Origin: Bacillota bacterium
GTDB taxonomy: Bacteria; Bacillota; Clostridia; Lachnospirales; Anaerotignaceae
Length of the DNA stretch: 33,940 bases
Assembly: GCA_019422105.1 (NCBI GenBank)
Contig: JAHZDZ010000008.1
Span: 17,439-51,378 of the forward strand
Direction of reading: 5' to 3'
This document shows positions 24,060 through 32,876 of the stretch, one piece after another. Position numbers and translations under genes: made by a program. The stretch's first letter is position 1, and each line of letters begins with the position of its first letter. The notes beneath the pieces were generated by a model. That model was given only the letters and a program-made list of their open reading frames with translations, did not search any database and was not told the origin of the DNA.

Positions 24060-25259
24060 ATGGTTTTTACTGATTTTTTTTATTTTCTGCGTTTAAACGG
24101 AATTTCGGTTTCGCTCAATGAATGGCTTATTTTGATGGAGGCTTTGGAAAAGGGGCTTGCCCATGAAAGCTTTTTGGAATTTTATTACTTGAGCCGTGCT
24201 GTCCTTGTCAAATCGGAGGCTGATTTTGATAAATTTGACTTGGCCTTTTCCTCCTATTTTCAGGCGATAACACCGGAGAGAGGGTTACCTGAGGATATTC
24301 TCAGCTATCTTGAGAATCCCATTGATATGCAGCCCTTTGATAAGGAGGAAGTGGATAAAAGGACAACTCTTGAAATGGAGGAGCTTCAAAAGCTTTTGGA
24401 GCAGAGGCTTCGGGAGCAGATTGGCGCCCACAACGGAGGCACACGGTGGATTGGCACAGGCGGAACATCCCCACTAGGCAATTCAGGCTACAGCGCCTCG
24501 GGCATCAGAGTGGGGGACCACGCAAAAAATAAAACGGCGCTTCAGGTTGCATCGGAAAGGGAATACCGCGATTTCAGGGAGGATGAAACCGTAGGCGTAA
24601 GACAGTTCCAGATGGCGTTTCGGAAACTGAGGCAGTTTTCCCTTCTGGAGGAAGGGCCAAAGGATGAGCTGCAGGTGGAACGGTCAATTGACGAGACCTG
24701 CAAAAACGGCGGAAATCTAAAGCTGGTTTTTGATCATCCGCGCAAAAACGGCATCAAGCTCATGATATTGTTTGATTCCGGCGGCTCCATGGAGCCCTAT
24801 GCAAAGCTTTGCAGCAAGCTTTTTCAGGCAGTGAGCAAGGCGAACCATTTTAAGGATTTGAAAATCTATTATTTTCACAACTGTCCCTATAACAGGCTTT
24901 ATCACACGCCGGGCTGTGATTTTTCACAGAGTGTTGACACTCAGTGGGTTCTTGACAACATAAAAAGCGATTATAAAGTGATTATGGTGGGAGACGCTTC
25001 CATGGCTCTATGGGAGATGCGCTATTATGTGGGAGGCAGAAAGGGTAAGGTGACGGACAGGACGACAGGCGTCTACTGGCTGAACAAATTTGCCCGCAGG
25101 TACAAAAATATCATTTGGTTTAACCCCATACCGGCTGAGGAGTGGGAGCATGTCAGAGGGCGCGAGACTATCAAGCGTATCCGCTCTGTGATCCCCATGT
25201 ATCATCTTTCCCTAAAGGGGATGGAGCGGGGACTGAAGGCATTGATTGCTGCAAGATAA
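24060..25259 (+). CDS. VWA (CoxE-like) domain protein, MoxR partner
   Basis: A 399-residue protein. The helical N-terminal half (FFYFLRLNGISVSLNEWL at 6-23) is typical of CoxE-like proteins. A glycine/serine-rich linker (124-152) is followed by the VWA domain from about residue 215, with the metal-site motif DSGGSM (239-244). Classical MIDAS is DxSxS; the glycine at the third position is seen in this subfamily (DxGGS), so I do not read it as inactivated. It acts with the upstream MoxR ATPase. The C-terminal SVIPMYHLSLKGMERGLKAL is another family segment. A terminator follows directly. Confidence 0.9.
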   Translation: MVFTDFFYFLRLNGISVSLNEWLILMEALEKGLAHESFLEFYYLSRAVLVKSEADFDKFDLAFSSYFQAITPERGLPEDILSYLENPIDMQPFDKEEVDKRTTLEMEELQKLLEQRLREQIGAHNGGTRWIGTGGTSPLGNSGYSASGIRVGDHAKNKTALQVASEREYRDFREDETVGVRQFQMAFRKLRQFSLLEEGPKDELQVERSIDETCKNGGNLKLVFDHPRKNGIKLMILFDSGGSMEPYAKLCSKLFQAVSKANHFKDLKIYYFHNCPYNRLYHTPGCDFSQSVDTQWVLDNIKSDYKVIMVGDASMALWEMRYYVGGRKGKVTDRTTGVYWLNKFARRYKNIIWFNPIPAEEWEHVRGRETIKRIRSVIPMYHLSLKGMERGLKALIAAR

Positions 25260-25262
25260 AGG

Positions 25263-25305
25263 AAAAGAAGGCGTGTATAAAGAAAAATACAGGGCCTTCT
25301 TTTTG
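25263..25305 (+). terminator. rho-independent terminator after VWA gene
   Basis: AAAAGAAGGC/GCCTTCTTTT (25263-25272 with 25294-25303) with an inner TAT/ATA and T-rich tail, 3 bp after the stop codon. Confidence 0.85.
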
Positions 25306-25407
25306 TTTTGTGCCGTTAAGGCTTTATCATAATTTTATTCAGTCTGTAGAAGCAATTTTTATGAATGGGTATATGCTGAAAAATAAAATATATGGTATGT
25401 ATAATAG

Positions 25408-26283
25408 CTATTTCTTTTTCTTTTTTGTGTCTGCCTTTTCGACAGGGACGATTACTTTTGTGACATGCTCTTCGATATTGTTGACGTCAAGGGGTGAGAT
25501 AATGAATTCCTCAGAGATTTCACCGGCAACCTGGTATCCGTTTTGATTAATCCATTTTACAAGCTTAATATGGGTATATACTATGTCAGCGTAATCGCCT
25601 ATATGCACCGCTGTCGCGGCCAAATAGCCGCCATAGGGTCTGTAGGTTCCACCCTCGCCGGGCTCCTCCACCAGTATTCCAAACTCTACGTCCGCGTCCT
25701 CGTACAAAAATTCCGCAAGGGGATTGTCATAATAAGTGACAATAACAGCACCTTTACTCTTCAGCTTTAGGGTTTCACACAGGTCGATGATTTCGACCCA
25801 CCGCTCAAGAGATACGTCCGTGTTCGAGTAATTGTGCATGATTTGTCTGGTATAAAGCAGGTGAGACTTCGGCACTTCCTCTAATGCCACATTTCCCATG
25901 CTGTCCTCTTCTTTTACAGAGAGCAGATTGACGCCGGTTTTCAGCCGCTGTAAAAACAGGCAGCCCTCCGAGTATTTCTGCTGCAAGCTTGCAATTTCGT
26001 CCACAATCTCTACCAGCTTATGCTCAACGTTGTTTTGCAGGTCGTTTGCCTTATTGGCCAAAACGATGTCCTGTATTTCCTTCAGGCAAAATCCGAGAAG
26101 CCTTAATCTTCTTATAATACAGAGAGTAACCATCTGATCCTTGCTGTAATACCTGTATTTGCTCACATCTCCTCTGTATTTGGGAACAACCAGCTTTATT
26201 TTGTCATAATAACGCAATGTCTTAATCGGAATATTGCAGGTTTCGGCGACCTCTCCGATTGAATATCTATCCTGTGGCTTCAT
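25408..26283 (-). CDS. MerR family regulator with effector-binding domain
   Basis: A 291-residue regulator. The N-terminal winged helix-turn-helix is a clear MerR type: YSIGEVAETCNIPIKTLRYYDKI, with YRYYSKDQMVTLCIIRRLRLLGFCLKEIQDIV in the second wing and dimerisation start. A coiled-coil region (about 85-115) follows, then a GyrI/BmrR-like effector domain (about 130-275) with a VEFGILVEEPGEGGTYRPYGGYLAATAVHIGDYADI pattern typical of small-molecule binding. It ends in a poly-lysine tail (KKKKK). AAGGAGTGAT precedes the ATG. It is convergent with the MoxR-VWA pair and tandem with the next minus-strand regulator. The target is not evident; such proteins often control drug efflux or stress genes. 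Confidence 0.9.
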   Translation of the reverse strand: MKPQDRYSIGEVAETCNIPIKTLRYYDKIKLVVPKYRGDVSKYRYYSKDQMVTLCIIRRLRLLGFCLKEIQDIVLANKANDLQNNVEHKLVEIVDEIASLQQKYSEGCLFLQRLKTGVNLLSVKEEDSMGNVALEEVPKSHLLYTRQIMHNYSNTDVSLERWVEIIDLCETLKLKSKGAVIVTYYDNPLAEFLYEDADVEFGILVEEPGEGGTYRPYGGYLAATAVHIGDYADIVYTHIKLVKWINQNGYQVAGEISEEFIISPLDVNNIEEHVTKVIVPVEKADTKKKKK

Positions 26284-26561
26284 TCGTTATCACTCCTTTA
26301 AACAGCCTGTTATGCGGTTTTATTTATTATACTACGCTAACACTCATAAGTCACACAATTTTTTTCCGTTTTGTGAAGGTACAGTCAATTCTCCAATAAT
26401 AAATGAAGCAATTTGCGACAGACAATAGATTTTTACTGTTTTCAGCATACACATTTTTCAATGCTTGATTCATTTTGTGAATTGTTATGATATCTGTCAT
26501 TTTACGCAGGGAAAGGGTTTTTCATTCGTAAGAAATATTTTGAAAACATTTTTCTCCGTCT

Positions 26562-27857
26562 TTAAAAGTGGATTTTGATTAGGCTTTTGGGCCTTCCGCC
26601 GCCTGAGCCGCTTTCCTTGGCGCAAACGCCGGCGTAACCGCAGCTAATGAGCTTATTGATAATCCGTCTTGCGCTTCGGGTGCTGATGTGGAGGCAGTCT
26701 GCCAATTGTCCTGCGTCAAACACAGGGTCCTTTCTCATATCAATGAGAGACATCATTTTTGCGACGGAGGATGGGCTTATCTGCGCCTTATCCGCGATTT
26801 CCATAACTCTCGAATCAGAGGATATAAGCTCATATTCCAATATCTGAGCCTGGCCCAGAGGACCGACAAGGGCATCGTTTTCATTCACAAGGAAAATGCT
26901 GGTTTCCTTTTTCATCATAGAATGGACAAGGGCCTTTCTGGCGTTGCCTTCGGACTGGTAGGCGGTTGTGCCTACGCCAATGCCTGCATTTAAAAGAAAT
27001 CCCTTTTGCAGCACTTTCTTTTGCAGATCGTAGAGAAGAGTATAATTCTCTTCCTTTTCGATACATCCCTTGCTGGCAAAAATAACGTATTCATGGCGGC
27101 CGTAATTAAAAAAAGTACCCTGGATTTCCTGAGCATAATTGATAATTAAGCCTTCCGCCTCATTTTTTTTGAGCATATTGGAGTAGTAGTTTTCGGAAGC
27201 CTCTGAATTTTCTGTAATGCGGAGAATTTCCACCGCCAATTGAGAATAATGGGCCTCGTTGAGTGCCAGACGGCTCAGCAGCCTGTCGATGGAAACCCTC
27301 ACCATGGAGCGGGAGGGGGGCAGATAAAAGGCGGGATAACCCCTTGATTTCAGGTAGTCATAGACGACCACAAAGCCTGTCAGCATTGCCTTCGTCTTTT
27401 TCTGCTGCCAAAGCTTTAAGTGCCAGTCAATGTATTCCCTCTCGTCACAGCTGTCAAAGGGAAGGGAATAAAAGTTTACAGGAGAGATTTCCATTTCGGC
27501 AAAGGTATCCTCTATTGTGTTAGGCTCCGCCACGTCGATGCTGAAATGATCCAGCTCGAAGTTTTCCTTCTGCATATCCAAAAATGTTTTAATCAGGCTG
27601 GCGCCGCTTTTTTTAATATAATCACAGGGCTTTTTCATTTTGTACACATTGCCGTACTGTCGTGTGATGCTGAAATAAGGGCCGCAACCGGTAAAAAGGG
27701 TAGCATCGCACTCGTTTTCACATTGTTCTATTACCTCAATTGCCAGAGAGGAGGCCTCCCTGACAAATAATTTTGTTGTTATCTCCGGGGCAATTATTTC
27801 CATATCTTTCTTTATTTTTTCACAGGAAACTCTTGGGCCGATAAGTCCGATAATCAT
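26562..27857 (-). CDS. putative transcriptional regulator with GGDEF-like middle and winged-helix C-terminus
   Basis: A 431-residue protein that I cannot assign to a named family. Residues 1-190 form an alpha/beta region (MIIGLIGPRVSCEKIKKD; ECDATLFTGCGPYF) that could be a ligand-sensing domain, loosely like a PrpR-type sensor. Residues about 250-325 resemble a degenerate GGDEF or nucleotide-cyclase core (GIGVGTTAYQSEGNARKAL) without a GGDEF motif. Residues about 370-431 form a winged helix (FDAGQLADCLHISTRSARRIINKLISCGYAG) ending in a basic GGGRPKS segment suited to DNA binding. It is divergent from the M20 amidohydrolase/DUF3100 operon, so it probably controls that operon. AAAGGAA precedes the start. 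Confidence 0.6.
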   Translation of the reverse strand: MIIGLIGPRVSCEKIKKDMEIIAPEITTKLFVREASSLAIEVIEQCENECDATLFTGCGPYFSITRQYGNVYKMKKPCDYIKKSGASLIKTFLDMQKENFELDHFSIDVAEPNTIEDTFAEMEISPVNFYSLPFDSCDEREYIDWHLKLWQQKKTKAMLTGFVVVYDYLKSRGYPAFYLPPSRSMVRVSIDRLLSRLALNEAHYSQLAVEILRITENSEASENYYSNMLKKNEAEGLIINYAQEIQGTFFNYGRHEYVIFASKGCIEKEENYTLLYDLQKKVLQKGFLLNAGIGVGTTAYQSEGNARKALVHSMMKKETSIFLVNENDALVGPLGQAQILEYELISSDSRVMEIADKAQISPSSVAKMMSLIDMRKDPVFDAGQLADCLHISTRSARRIINKLISCGYAGVCAKESGSGGGRPKSLIKIHF

Positions 27858-28468
27858 ATTGTATTCCTTTCCTTATTGTGCGGTATCTCATAAAACTTGC
27901 TCAAATTTTGTCAAGAAAATTAAGCTCTTTATAAAGTTTAACACCAAAACTATGTAAAAGTCAAATCCTAGGAGAAAAAGGATTTTTATTGAGCAGAATA
28001 GACAATTGCAAATTCAGATTGCATTTTTTATGCGGTGTCGAAGTGCTTTTAAATCAAGGGTTTAAAACGATATTGTGTTAAAATAAAAACAAACGTATGC
28101 GTCAAATTGCACAGAAAATAGTTTTTATAAATTTTGTTATTGACAATTTCAGCAGCATACGCTAGTATTCTGTTAAGGACATATTAATGACATGTCAATA
28201 ATTAACTGTCTTGCAAATCGGATGTAACAAGGAACGGCAATTGTAAATTAACGGCAAAAGGTAGCTGCACAGAGGCTATTTTAACAGCAGGAAGGCTATT
28301 TTAGAAAAACAGGTGGCTTTATGGCAACTGTTTCTACAATAATGTTTTTATTGCGTTAGCAATAGAAAGCCATACTGCGTCTTTTTTTGCGCTTTTTTAT
28401 GGAAAGAAATAGCAGAAATAGAAAAAACAGGTAATTTTATGCCGAAAATAACGCACAAGGGGGATACT
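27858..28468. other. divergent control region with repeat module
   Basis: About 610 bp between the regulator and the amidohydrolase gene. It contains a hairpin AAATCCT/AGGATTT followed by Ts (27963-27988), the promoter at 28140-28168, two GGCTATTTTA repeats (near 28275 and 28302) and a module B palindrome TTTTTATTGC/GCAATAGAAA (28345-28368). The last is a relative of the repeats at 60-78 and 7114-7135. No gene is supportable. Confidence 0.55.
28140..28168 (+). promoter_or_regulatory. sigma-A promoter of the M20/DUF3100 operon
   Basis: A perfect TTGACA (28140-28145) and TAGTAT (28163-28168) are separated by 17 bp. It leaves a leader of nearly 300 nt that includes the module B palindrome. Confidence 0.65.
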
Positions 28469-29800
28469 ATGACAAAGGAACAGTTAAAGCAGGCGGCAAT
28501 TAAAGCAATTGAGGAAAATAAGGAAAAGATATTTGCGCTGAAGGATCAAATTTATGCAAACCCTGAATTTGGTTACAAGGAAGTGAAGACAACTGCTTCT
28601 GTCGCTGATTTTTTAGAACGGGAGCTGGGACTTGAGGTTGAAAAAAACATCGCTGTGACAGGCTGCCGCGCACAGGCAAATAAAGAAAAAGAGGGCCCCT
28701 GCGTTGCGGTAATGGGCGAGCTTGACGGCATTAGCTGCAAAGAGCACAGGGACGCCAACGAGATAGGCGCAAGCCATACCTGCGGACATAACCTGCAAAT
28801 TGCCGGTATGATAGGCGCTGCTGTGGGTCTTGTGAAAAGCGGCGTGCTTAAGGAGCTGGACGGCAGGGTTGATTTTATTGCAACACCGGCGGAGGAGTTT
28901 ATTGAGCTGGAATACAGAGAGCAGTTGAAAAAGGACGGAAAGCTTACTTATTTTGGCGGAAAACAGGAGCTTATTAAAAAGGGTTATCTGGATAATGTGG
29001 ATATGGCAATGATGTTTCATTCCCAGGATTTAGGGGAGGATAAGGCGTTGATTGGGCCGGAAAGCAACGGCTTTATCGGCAAGAAAATCCATTTTATCGG
29101 AAAGGAATCCCATGCAGGCTCCGCGCCTTATGATGGTATCAACGCATTGAACGCGGCAATGCTTGCCATCAATAATGTGAATGCATTGAGGGAAACCTTT
29201 AAGGAGAGCGAAAGGGCGCGTTTTCACCCCATTATCACAAAGGGCGGCGATATTGTAAATGTTGTGCCGGCGGATGTGACAATGGAATCCTATGTGAGAG
29301 CCAGAACCATTCAGGGGATGACGGAAATCAACGCTAAGGTGAACCGGGCCATAAAGGCCGGCGCAATGGCGGTAGGCGCGGATGTGGAAATTACAGAAAT
29401 ACCGGGCTATTTCCCAATACTAAAGCAGCGAGAGCTGGATTCCCTGATGAAAGGAAATCTGAATGAACTCGGACTGGAAGGCAAAATTATAGACGGCGGT
29501 GATTTTACAGGCTCCTTTGATTTTGGAGATGTATCTCACTTGATGCCTGCCATCCATCCTATGATTGGCGGTGTCACAGGAGCACTTCACACAAGGGATT
29601 TTGAGCTGGTTGATCCGGATCTGGCCTGTATCGTGCCGGCAAAGGCCATGGCTATGACTATTATCGATTTATTGTATGACGATGCAGCGGAGGCGAAGGA
29701 AATACTGAAGAACTTTACGCCTGTCATGACAAAAGAGGAGTATCTGCGCTTCCAGGAAAATAATGACAGAACTATATCCTTTTCCGGAAAAGATAAATAA
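28469..29800 (+). CDS. M20 family (M20D, AbgB-like) amidohydrolase
   Basis: A 443-residue metal-dependent amidohydrolase. Zinc-site motifs are VMGELDGI (82-88), HTCGHN (103-108) and TPAEE (139-143); a dimerisation/lid domain lies about 200-310 and ALHTRDFE near the C-terminus supplies the last ligand region. Relatives include p-aminobenzoyl-glutamate hydrolase subunit AbgB and N-acyl amino acid deacylases, so the enzyme likely cleaves an amide to release an amino acid. I chose the ATG at 28469, directly after AAGGGGGAT, over an upstream ATG at 28439. Two membrane-protein genes follow (with a 172-bp gap holding repeats), which probably import the substrate; a regulator is divergent. Confidence 0.9.
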   Translation: MTKEQLKQAAIKAIEENKEKIFALKDQIYANPEFGYKEVKTTASVADFLERELGLEVEKNIAVTGCRAQANKEKEGPCVAVMGELDGISCKEHRDANEIGASHTCGHNLQIAGMIGAAVGLVKSGVLKELDGRVDFIATPAEEFIELEYREQLKKDGKLTYFGGKQELIKKGYLDNVDMAMMFHSQDLGEDKALIGPESNGFIGKKIHFIGKESHAGSAPYDGINALNAAMLAINNVNALRETFKESERARFHPIITKGGDIVNVVPADVTMESYVRARTIQGMTEINAKVNRAIKAGAMAVGADVEITEIPGYFPILKQRELDSLMKGNLNELGLEGKIIDGGDFTGSFDFGDVSHLMPAIHPMIGGVTGALHTRDFELVDPDLACIVPAKAMAMTIIDLLYDDAAEAKEILKNFTPVMTKEEYLRFQENNDRTISFSGKDK

Positions 29801-29935
29801 GGGAACACAGCCGCAGGGTGGCTGTGTTCACGGATTGATTGGAAACAATCAATCCGTTACCGAAAGGAAGTTTATTGCGGCAGCAGTAAAAAGGGCCGCA
29901 GGGTGGCAGTTTTCACGGATTGCTTTTAATTTCCT
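29801..29935 (+). repeat. repeat cluster in the amidohydrolase-DUF3100 gap
   Basis: A hairpin GAACACAGCC/GGCTGTGTTC (29803-29812 with 29820-29829) abuts module A, ACGGATTGATT/AATCAATCCGT (29830-29840 with 29847-29857), and then a degenerate module B, TTTATTGC/GCAGTAAA (29871-29878 with 29883-29890). A partial second copy of GCCGCAGGGTGGC..TTCACGGATTG follows (about 29894-29921). The hairpin has no T-run, so it may attenuate but probably not separate the operon. Confidence 0.7.
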
Positions 29936-29972
29936 GTAGAGAAAATATTAAAATTTGAGCGGAGGAACAATC

Positions 29973-30806
29973 ATGGATAAGAAACCGAAATTGTGGTGTG
30001 ATTACAGACTTTTTATTACTGTTCTGGTTGTCACAATCATATGCGAAAAAATAGGCGTAATTAAAATTCCGGCGGGTCCCGGCACCATCACCCTTTTGCC
30101 GCTGATTTACGCGATGCTGATATCCCTTGCCTTATATTTATTCAAGCCTTTTCCCCTTTTAAAGGAAAAACAGGCGGATAACGCAAGCTCTCTGATTACC
30201 ATAGGCATTACCCTTTTGATTGCGAAAATGAGCATTACAAGCGGCGTTGCCATCAATGATATTATTACAGCAGGTCCTGCACTTATTCTTCAGAACTTTG
30301 GTAATCTGGGAACAATCCTTTTTGCGCTGCCAATCGCACTGCTTCTTGGTTTTAAACGGGAGTCCATCGGTATGACCCACTCTGTGGGCAGAGAGCCTAA
30401 TGTGGCACTTATTACGGAAAAGTATGGCTCAGATTCTCCCGAATTCAGGGGCGTTATGGTGGTTTATGTAGTCGGCACGGTATTCGGAACTATTTTTATG
30501 GGCGCAATCGCAAGCTTTCTGGCAAGTGCAACCCCGATTTCCGTTGAAGCCTACGCTATGGCGACAGGCTGCGGAAGCGCCGGTATGATGACGGCCGCTT
30601 TGGCGCCGCTGATTGGAATGAAGCCAGAAATGGAAACTACTTTAACGGCCTTTGCAAGTATCAGCAATCTGATTTCCACAGTAGGCGGCCTGTATATCTC
30701 TATTTTCCTGGGATTGCCTATGACGGAAAAGCTCTATAAAATACTGGAACCGAGAATAGGAAAAAGAAAAGCAAAAAAAGAATCAAAAATACAGGAAGAG
30801 GAATAA
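29973..30806 (+). CDS. DUF3100 family membrane protein
   Basis: A 277-residue membrane protein with about eight hydrophobic segments. The start region KIGVIKIPAGPGTITLLPLIYAM and the ATGCGSAGMMTAALAPLIGM segment are typical of DUF3100 proteins, which are found beside M20 amidohydrolases. I infer a transporter component for the amidohydrolase substrate. I chose the ATG at 29973, after GCGGAGGAAC. The 155-residue membrane protein follows 13 bp downstream and probably forms a complex with it. The lysine-rich tail (GKRKAKKESK) is cytoplasmic by the positive-inside rule. No transport activity is established for the family that I know of. Confidence 0.75.
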   Translation: MDKKPKLWCDYRLFITVLVVTIICEKIGVIKIPAGPGTITLLPLIYAMLISLALYLFKPFPLLKEKQADNASSLITIGITLLIAKMSITSGVAINDIITAGPALILQNFGNLGTILFALPIALLLGFKRESIGMTHSVGREPNVALITEKYGSDSPEFRGVMVVYVVGTVFGTIFMGAIASFLASATPISVEAYAMATGCGSAGMMTAALAPLIGMKPEMETTLTAFASISNLISTVGGLYISIFLGLPMTEKLYKILEPRIGKRKAKKESKIQEEE

Positions 30807-30819
30807 GGAGGCGCGGAAT

Positions 30820-31287
30820 ATGGAAAAGAGACTGACACTTGACAATGTTTTGGAATGGCTTTTGGTACTCTTGATTTCGGGGGCCATTACCCTGGTTGGA
30901 AATTTCATCGGTTACGGAAGCGGCATTATAGAATCTATTCCGGGAATGCTGATATTGGTTGGAATCAGCGTCGCCGGCCTTGCCCTGGCAAAGCTTATTC
31001 CCATCAATATGCCCGCAATCTGTTATATCTCCATTATCGGAATTTTGCTTGCCGTACCTATGAGTCCTACCAGTAAGTTTGTAGTGGAGGCAACAAGCAA
31101 GGTGCAGCTTATGGCAATCTGTACACCGGTACTTGCCTACACAGGCGTATCTATTGGAAAGAGCTGGGCGGAATTCAAAAAAATCGGCTGGAGGGGCGTT
31201 ATCGTTACGCTGCTGGTAATGTTCGGAACCTTCTTTACCTCCGCCCTATGTGCGCAGGCCCTTATGAAATTCCAGGGCATTGCTTAA
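30820..31287 (+). CDS. small membrane protein, DUF3100 partner
   Basis: A 155-residue membrane protein with about five hydrophobic segments (for example ISGAITLVGNFIGYG and IPGMLILVGISVAGLALAKLIP). I recognise no named family with confidence. It follows the DUF3100 gene by 13 bp with AATAAGGAGG upstream, so the two are translationally close and probably form a two-subunit carrier. The paired segments NMPAICYISIIGILLAVPMSP and IGKSWAEFKKIGWRGVIVTLLVMFG resemble one half of an inverted-repeat transporter. It is the last gene of the operon, and a strong bidirectional terminator follows. Confidence 0.7.
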   Translation: MEKRLTLDNVLEWLLVLLISGAITLVGNFIGYGSGIIESIPGMLILVGISVAGLALAKLIPINMPAICYISIIGILLAVPMSPTSKFVVEATSKVQLMAICTPVLAYTGVSIGKSWAEFKKIGWRGVIVTLLVMFGTFFTSALCAQALMKFQGIA

Positions 31288-31379
31288 ATTTTCACTGCCT
31301 TTGGTAATTGTATTCTAAGCTTGTGATATGAATATACAGCTTTAGACTGCTGAAAAACATCGGCATGATTGTTATACGG

Positions 31380-31418
31380 AAAAGGCCGCTCAAAACATTC
31401 GGTTTTGGGCGGTCTTTT
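31380..31418. terminator. bidirectional rho-independent terminator
   Basis: A 17-bp stem (31380-31396 with 31402-31418, two G-T pairs) with a 5-nt loop has AAAA on the left and TTTT on the right, so it can stop transcription from both the membrane-protein operon (+) and the histidine kinase operon (-). The rest of 31288-31583 holds nothing I recognise. Confidence 0.88.
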
Positions 31419-31583
31419 CTCTATTTCTTCTCTGCCTGCCGGAAGATTTATGGCAGCAGGTATTTTGTGCCCGTCTGACGGGGAAGGAGGAGATTGTTTG
31501 TTGACAATGCTGGCCGTAAGGGCTCTCGCCAAAGGAGAGAAAGCAATTTTTTGGCGTTTTTCATGGCATCCAATAAGAATTTT

Positions 31584-32876
31584 TTATCCGTTTGACTGGA
31601 GCTCAATGACAAAGGTCGCGCCTCCGCCCGGCGTATCGCTGACGGCAATATTTCCGTGATGAAGAAGGACTAATTCCTTTGCTATGGAAAGCCCCAGTCC
31701 GAAATGATCCTTTTCCTTTCTTGATTTGTCGGCACGGTAGAAACGGTCAAATATATACTGCTTCTCCTCCTGAGAAATGCCGGGCCCGTTGTCCGCTATT
31801 TCAATCTGTATTTTATCGTGGACTTCATGAGCGCGTATAAAGATTTTTCCGCCGCATGGGGTGTAGCTCAGAGCATTATCCAAAAGAATGGCGACTGCCT
31901 GCTGAAGCCTCTGCTTGTCCCCTGCACAGTGGGGAAGCGGTTTGTCCGGCAGATCCAGAAAAAGTGCCTGTTCCTTTTTTTTACACAGGGGTTCGTAGAG
32001 CTCAAAGGTATCAATCAGGAGAGTGTCCATATCAATATCCTCTTTTATGAAAGACCATCTTCCGGCATCTGAGGAGGCCAGAAGAAGCATATCGTCTATG
32101 AGCCTTGCCATACGGCGGCATTCCTTTTCTATGCCGGGGAGAAAACGCTTCCACTGACTTGGGTCAGAGAGCAGTGCAGAGGCGCTGGCGCGTATAACTG
32201 AGAGAGGGGAGCGCAGCTCGTGGGAAGCGGCGGCAACAAATTCTATCTGTTTTTTGTGGTTATCCTCCACAGGCCGCAGCGCCTTGCCCACGAGAAGCCA
32301 GCTTGCAAGCCCAAGGGCAATGATGCCGATAAAAGCAAAGAGAATATAAATGACAACTGTTTTTATCACAGCAATGTTATGCTCCGGCAGTTCCTTTAAG
32401 AGTGTCAGACTCTTCCAGCCTCTTTCAGAGGGAATAATGGAAATAGCCGCATAATATTTTTCACCCTGATTGCCCTCCAGTGTGAAAACAGAACTGTTTA
32501 TCTGGTAGAAGGATACGGGAAAGGAGGCGGTGTCGATATTTTCCGCAAGGGCAGCCTCCTTTGCCCTTTCAATGAGGATCCCGCGATCTGTCTGCGGCCT
32601 CCATGCGCCTTTGAAAAAGAAGGGATGTCCGCTGTCCTCAATATGTATGATTAGATTCCCTTTTGCCTCTGTCTGGGCCAGCCATGTGTTTGTAATCATT
32701 TTTTCCACCTGGAGAGTGTAGATGACAGAGGATTTTGTGTCCTGAAATTCCCTGACCTGCTGTTCGTTTATCTGTTTTACCGCGTAGAGAAGGGCCCCAG
32801 CAATCAGCACGGTTAGTATGGAGCCTGTGATAAGAGTATAAATCAGGGTGAGATGTTTTCTTAATTTGGTGAACAT
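31584..32876 (-). CDS. sensor histidine kinase
   Basis: A 430-residue membrane histidine kinase. Transmembrane segments lie at about 11-33 and 171-196, enclosing an extracellular sensor of about 135 residues. No clear HAMP domain is visible: the H-box AASHELRSPLSVIRA (phospho-acceptor His219) follows TM2 by only about 20 residues. The N box is LLDNALSYT (Asn334), the G1 box ADNGPGIS (361-368), the F box FDRFYRADKSR, and the G2 box FGLGLSIAKE. GGAGGAAAAAAT precedes the ATG. The start overlaps the end of the response regulator gene by 16 nt, so translation is coupled. The signal is unknown. Confidence 0.95.
   Translation of the reverse strand: MFTKLRKHLTLIYTLITGSILTVLIAGALLYAVKQINEQQVREFQDTKSSVIYTLQVEKMITNTWLAQTEAKGNLIIHIEDSGHPFFFKGAWRPQTDRGILIERAKEAALAENIDTASFPVSFYQINSSVFTLEGNQGEKYYAAISIIPSERGWKSLTLLKELPEHNIAVIKTVVIYILFAFIGIIALGLASWLLVGKALRPVEDNHKKQIEFVAAASHELRSPLSVIRASASALLSDPSQWKRFLPGIEKECRRMARLIDDMLLLASSDAGRWSFIKEDIDMDTLLIDTFELYEPLCKKKEQALFLDLPDKPLPHCAGDKQRLQQAVAILLDNALSYTPCGGKIFIRAHEVHDKIQIEIADNGPGISQEEKQYIFDRFYRADKSRKEKDHFGLGLSIAKELVLLHHGNIAVSDTPGGGATFVIELQSNG

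Noticed and set aside
31369..31659. 96-codon frame after the small membrane protein
   Set aside because: It runs through a bidirectional terminator and into the end of the histidine kinase gene; no ribosome binding site or family.
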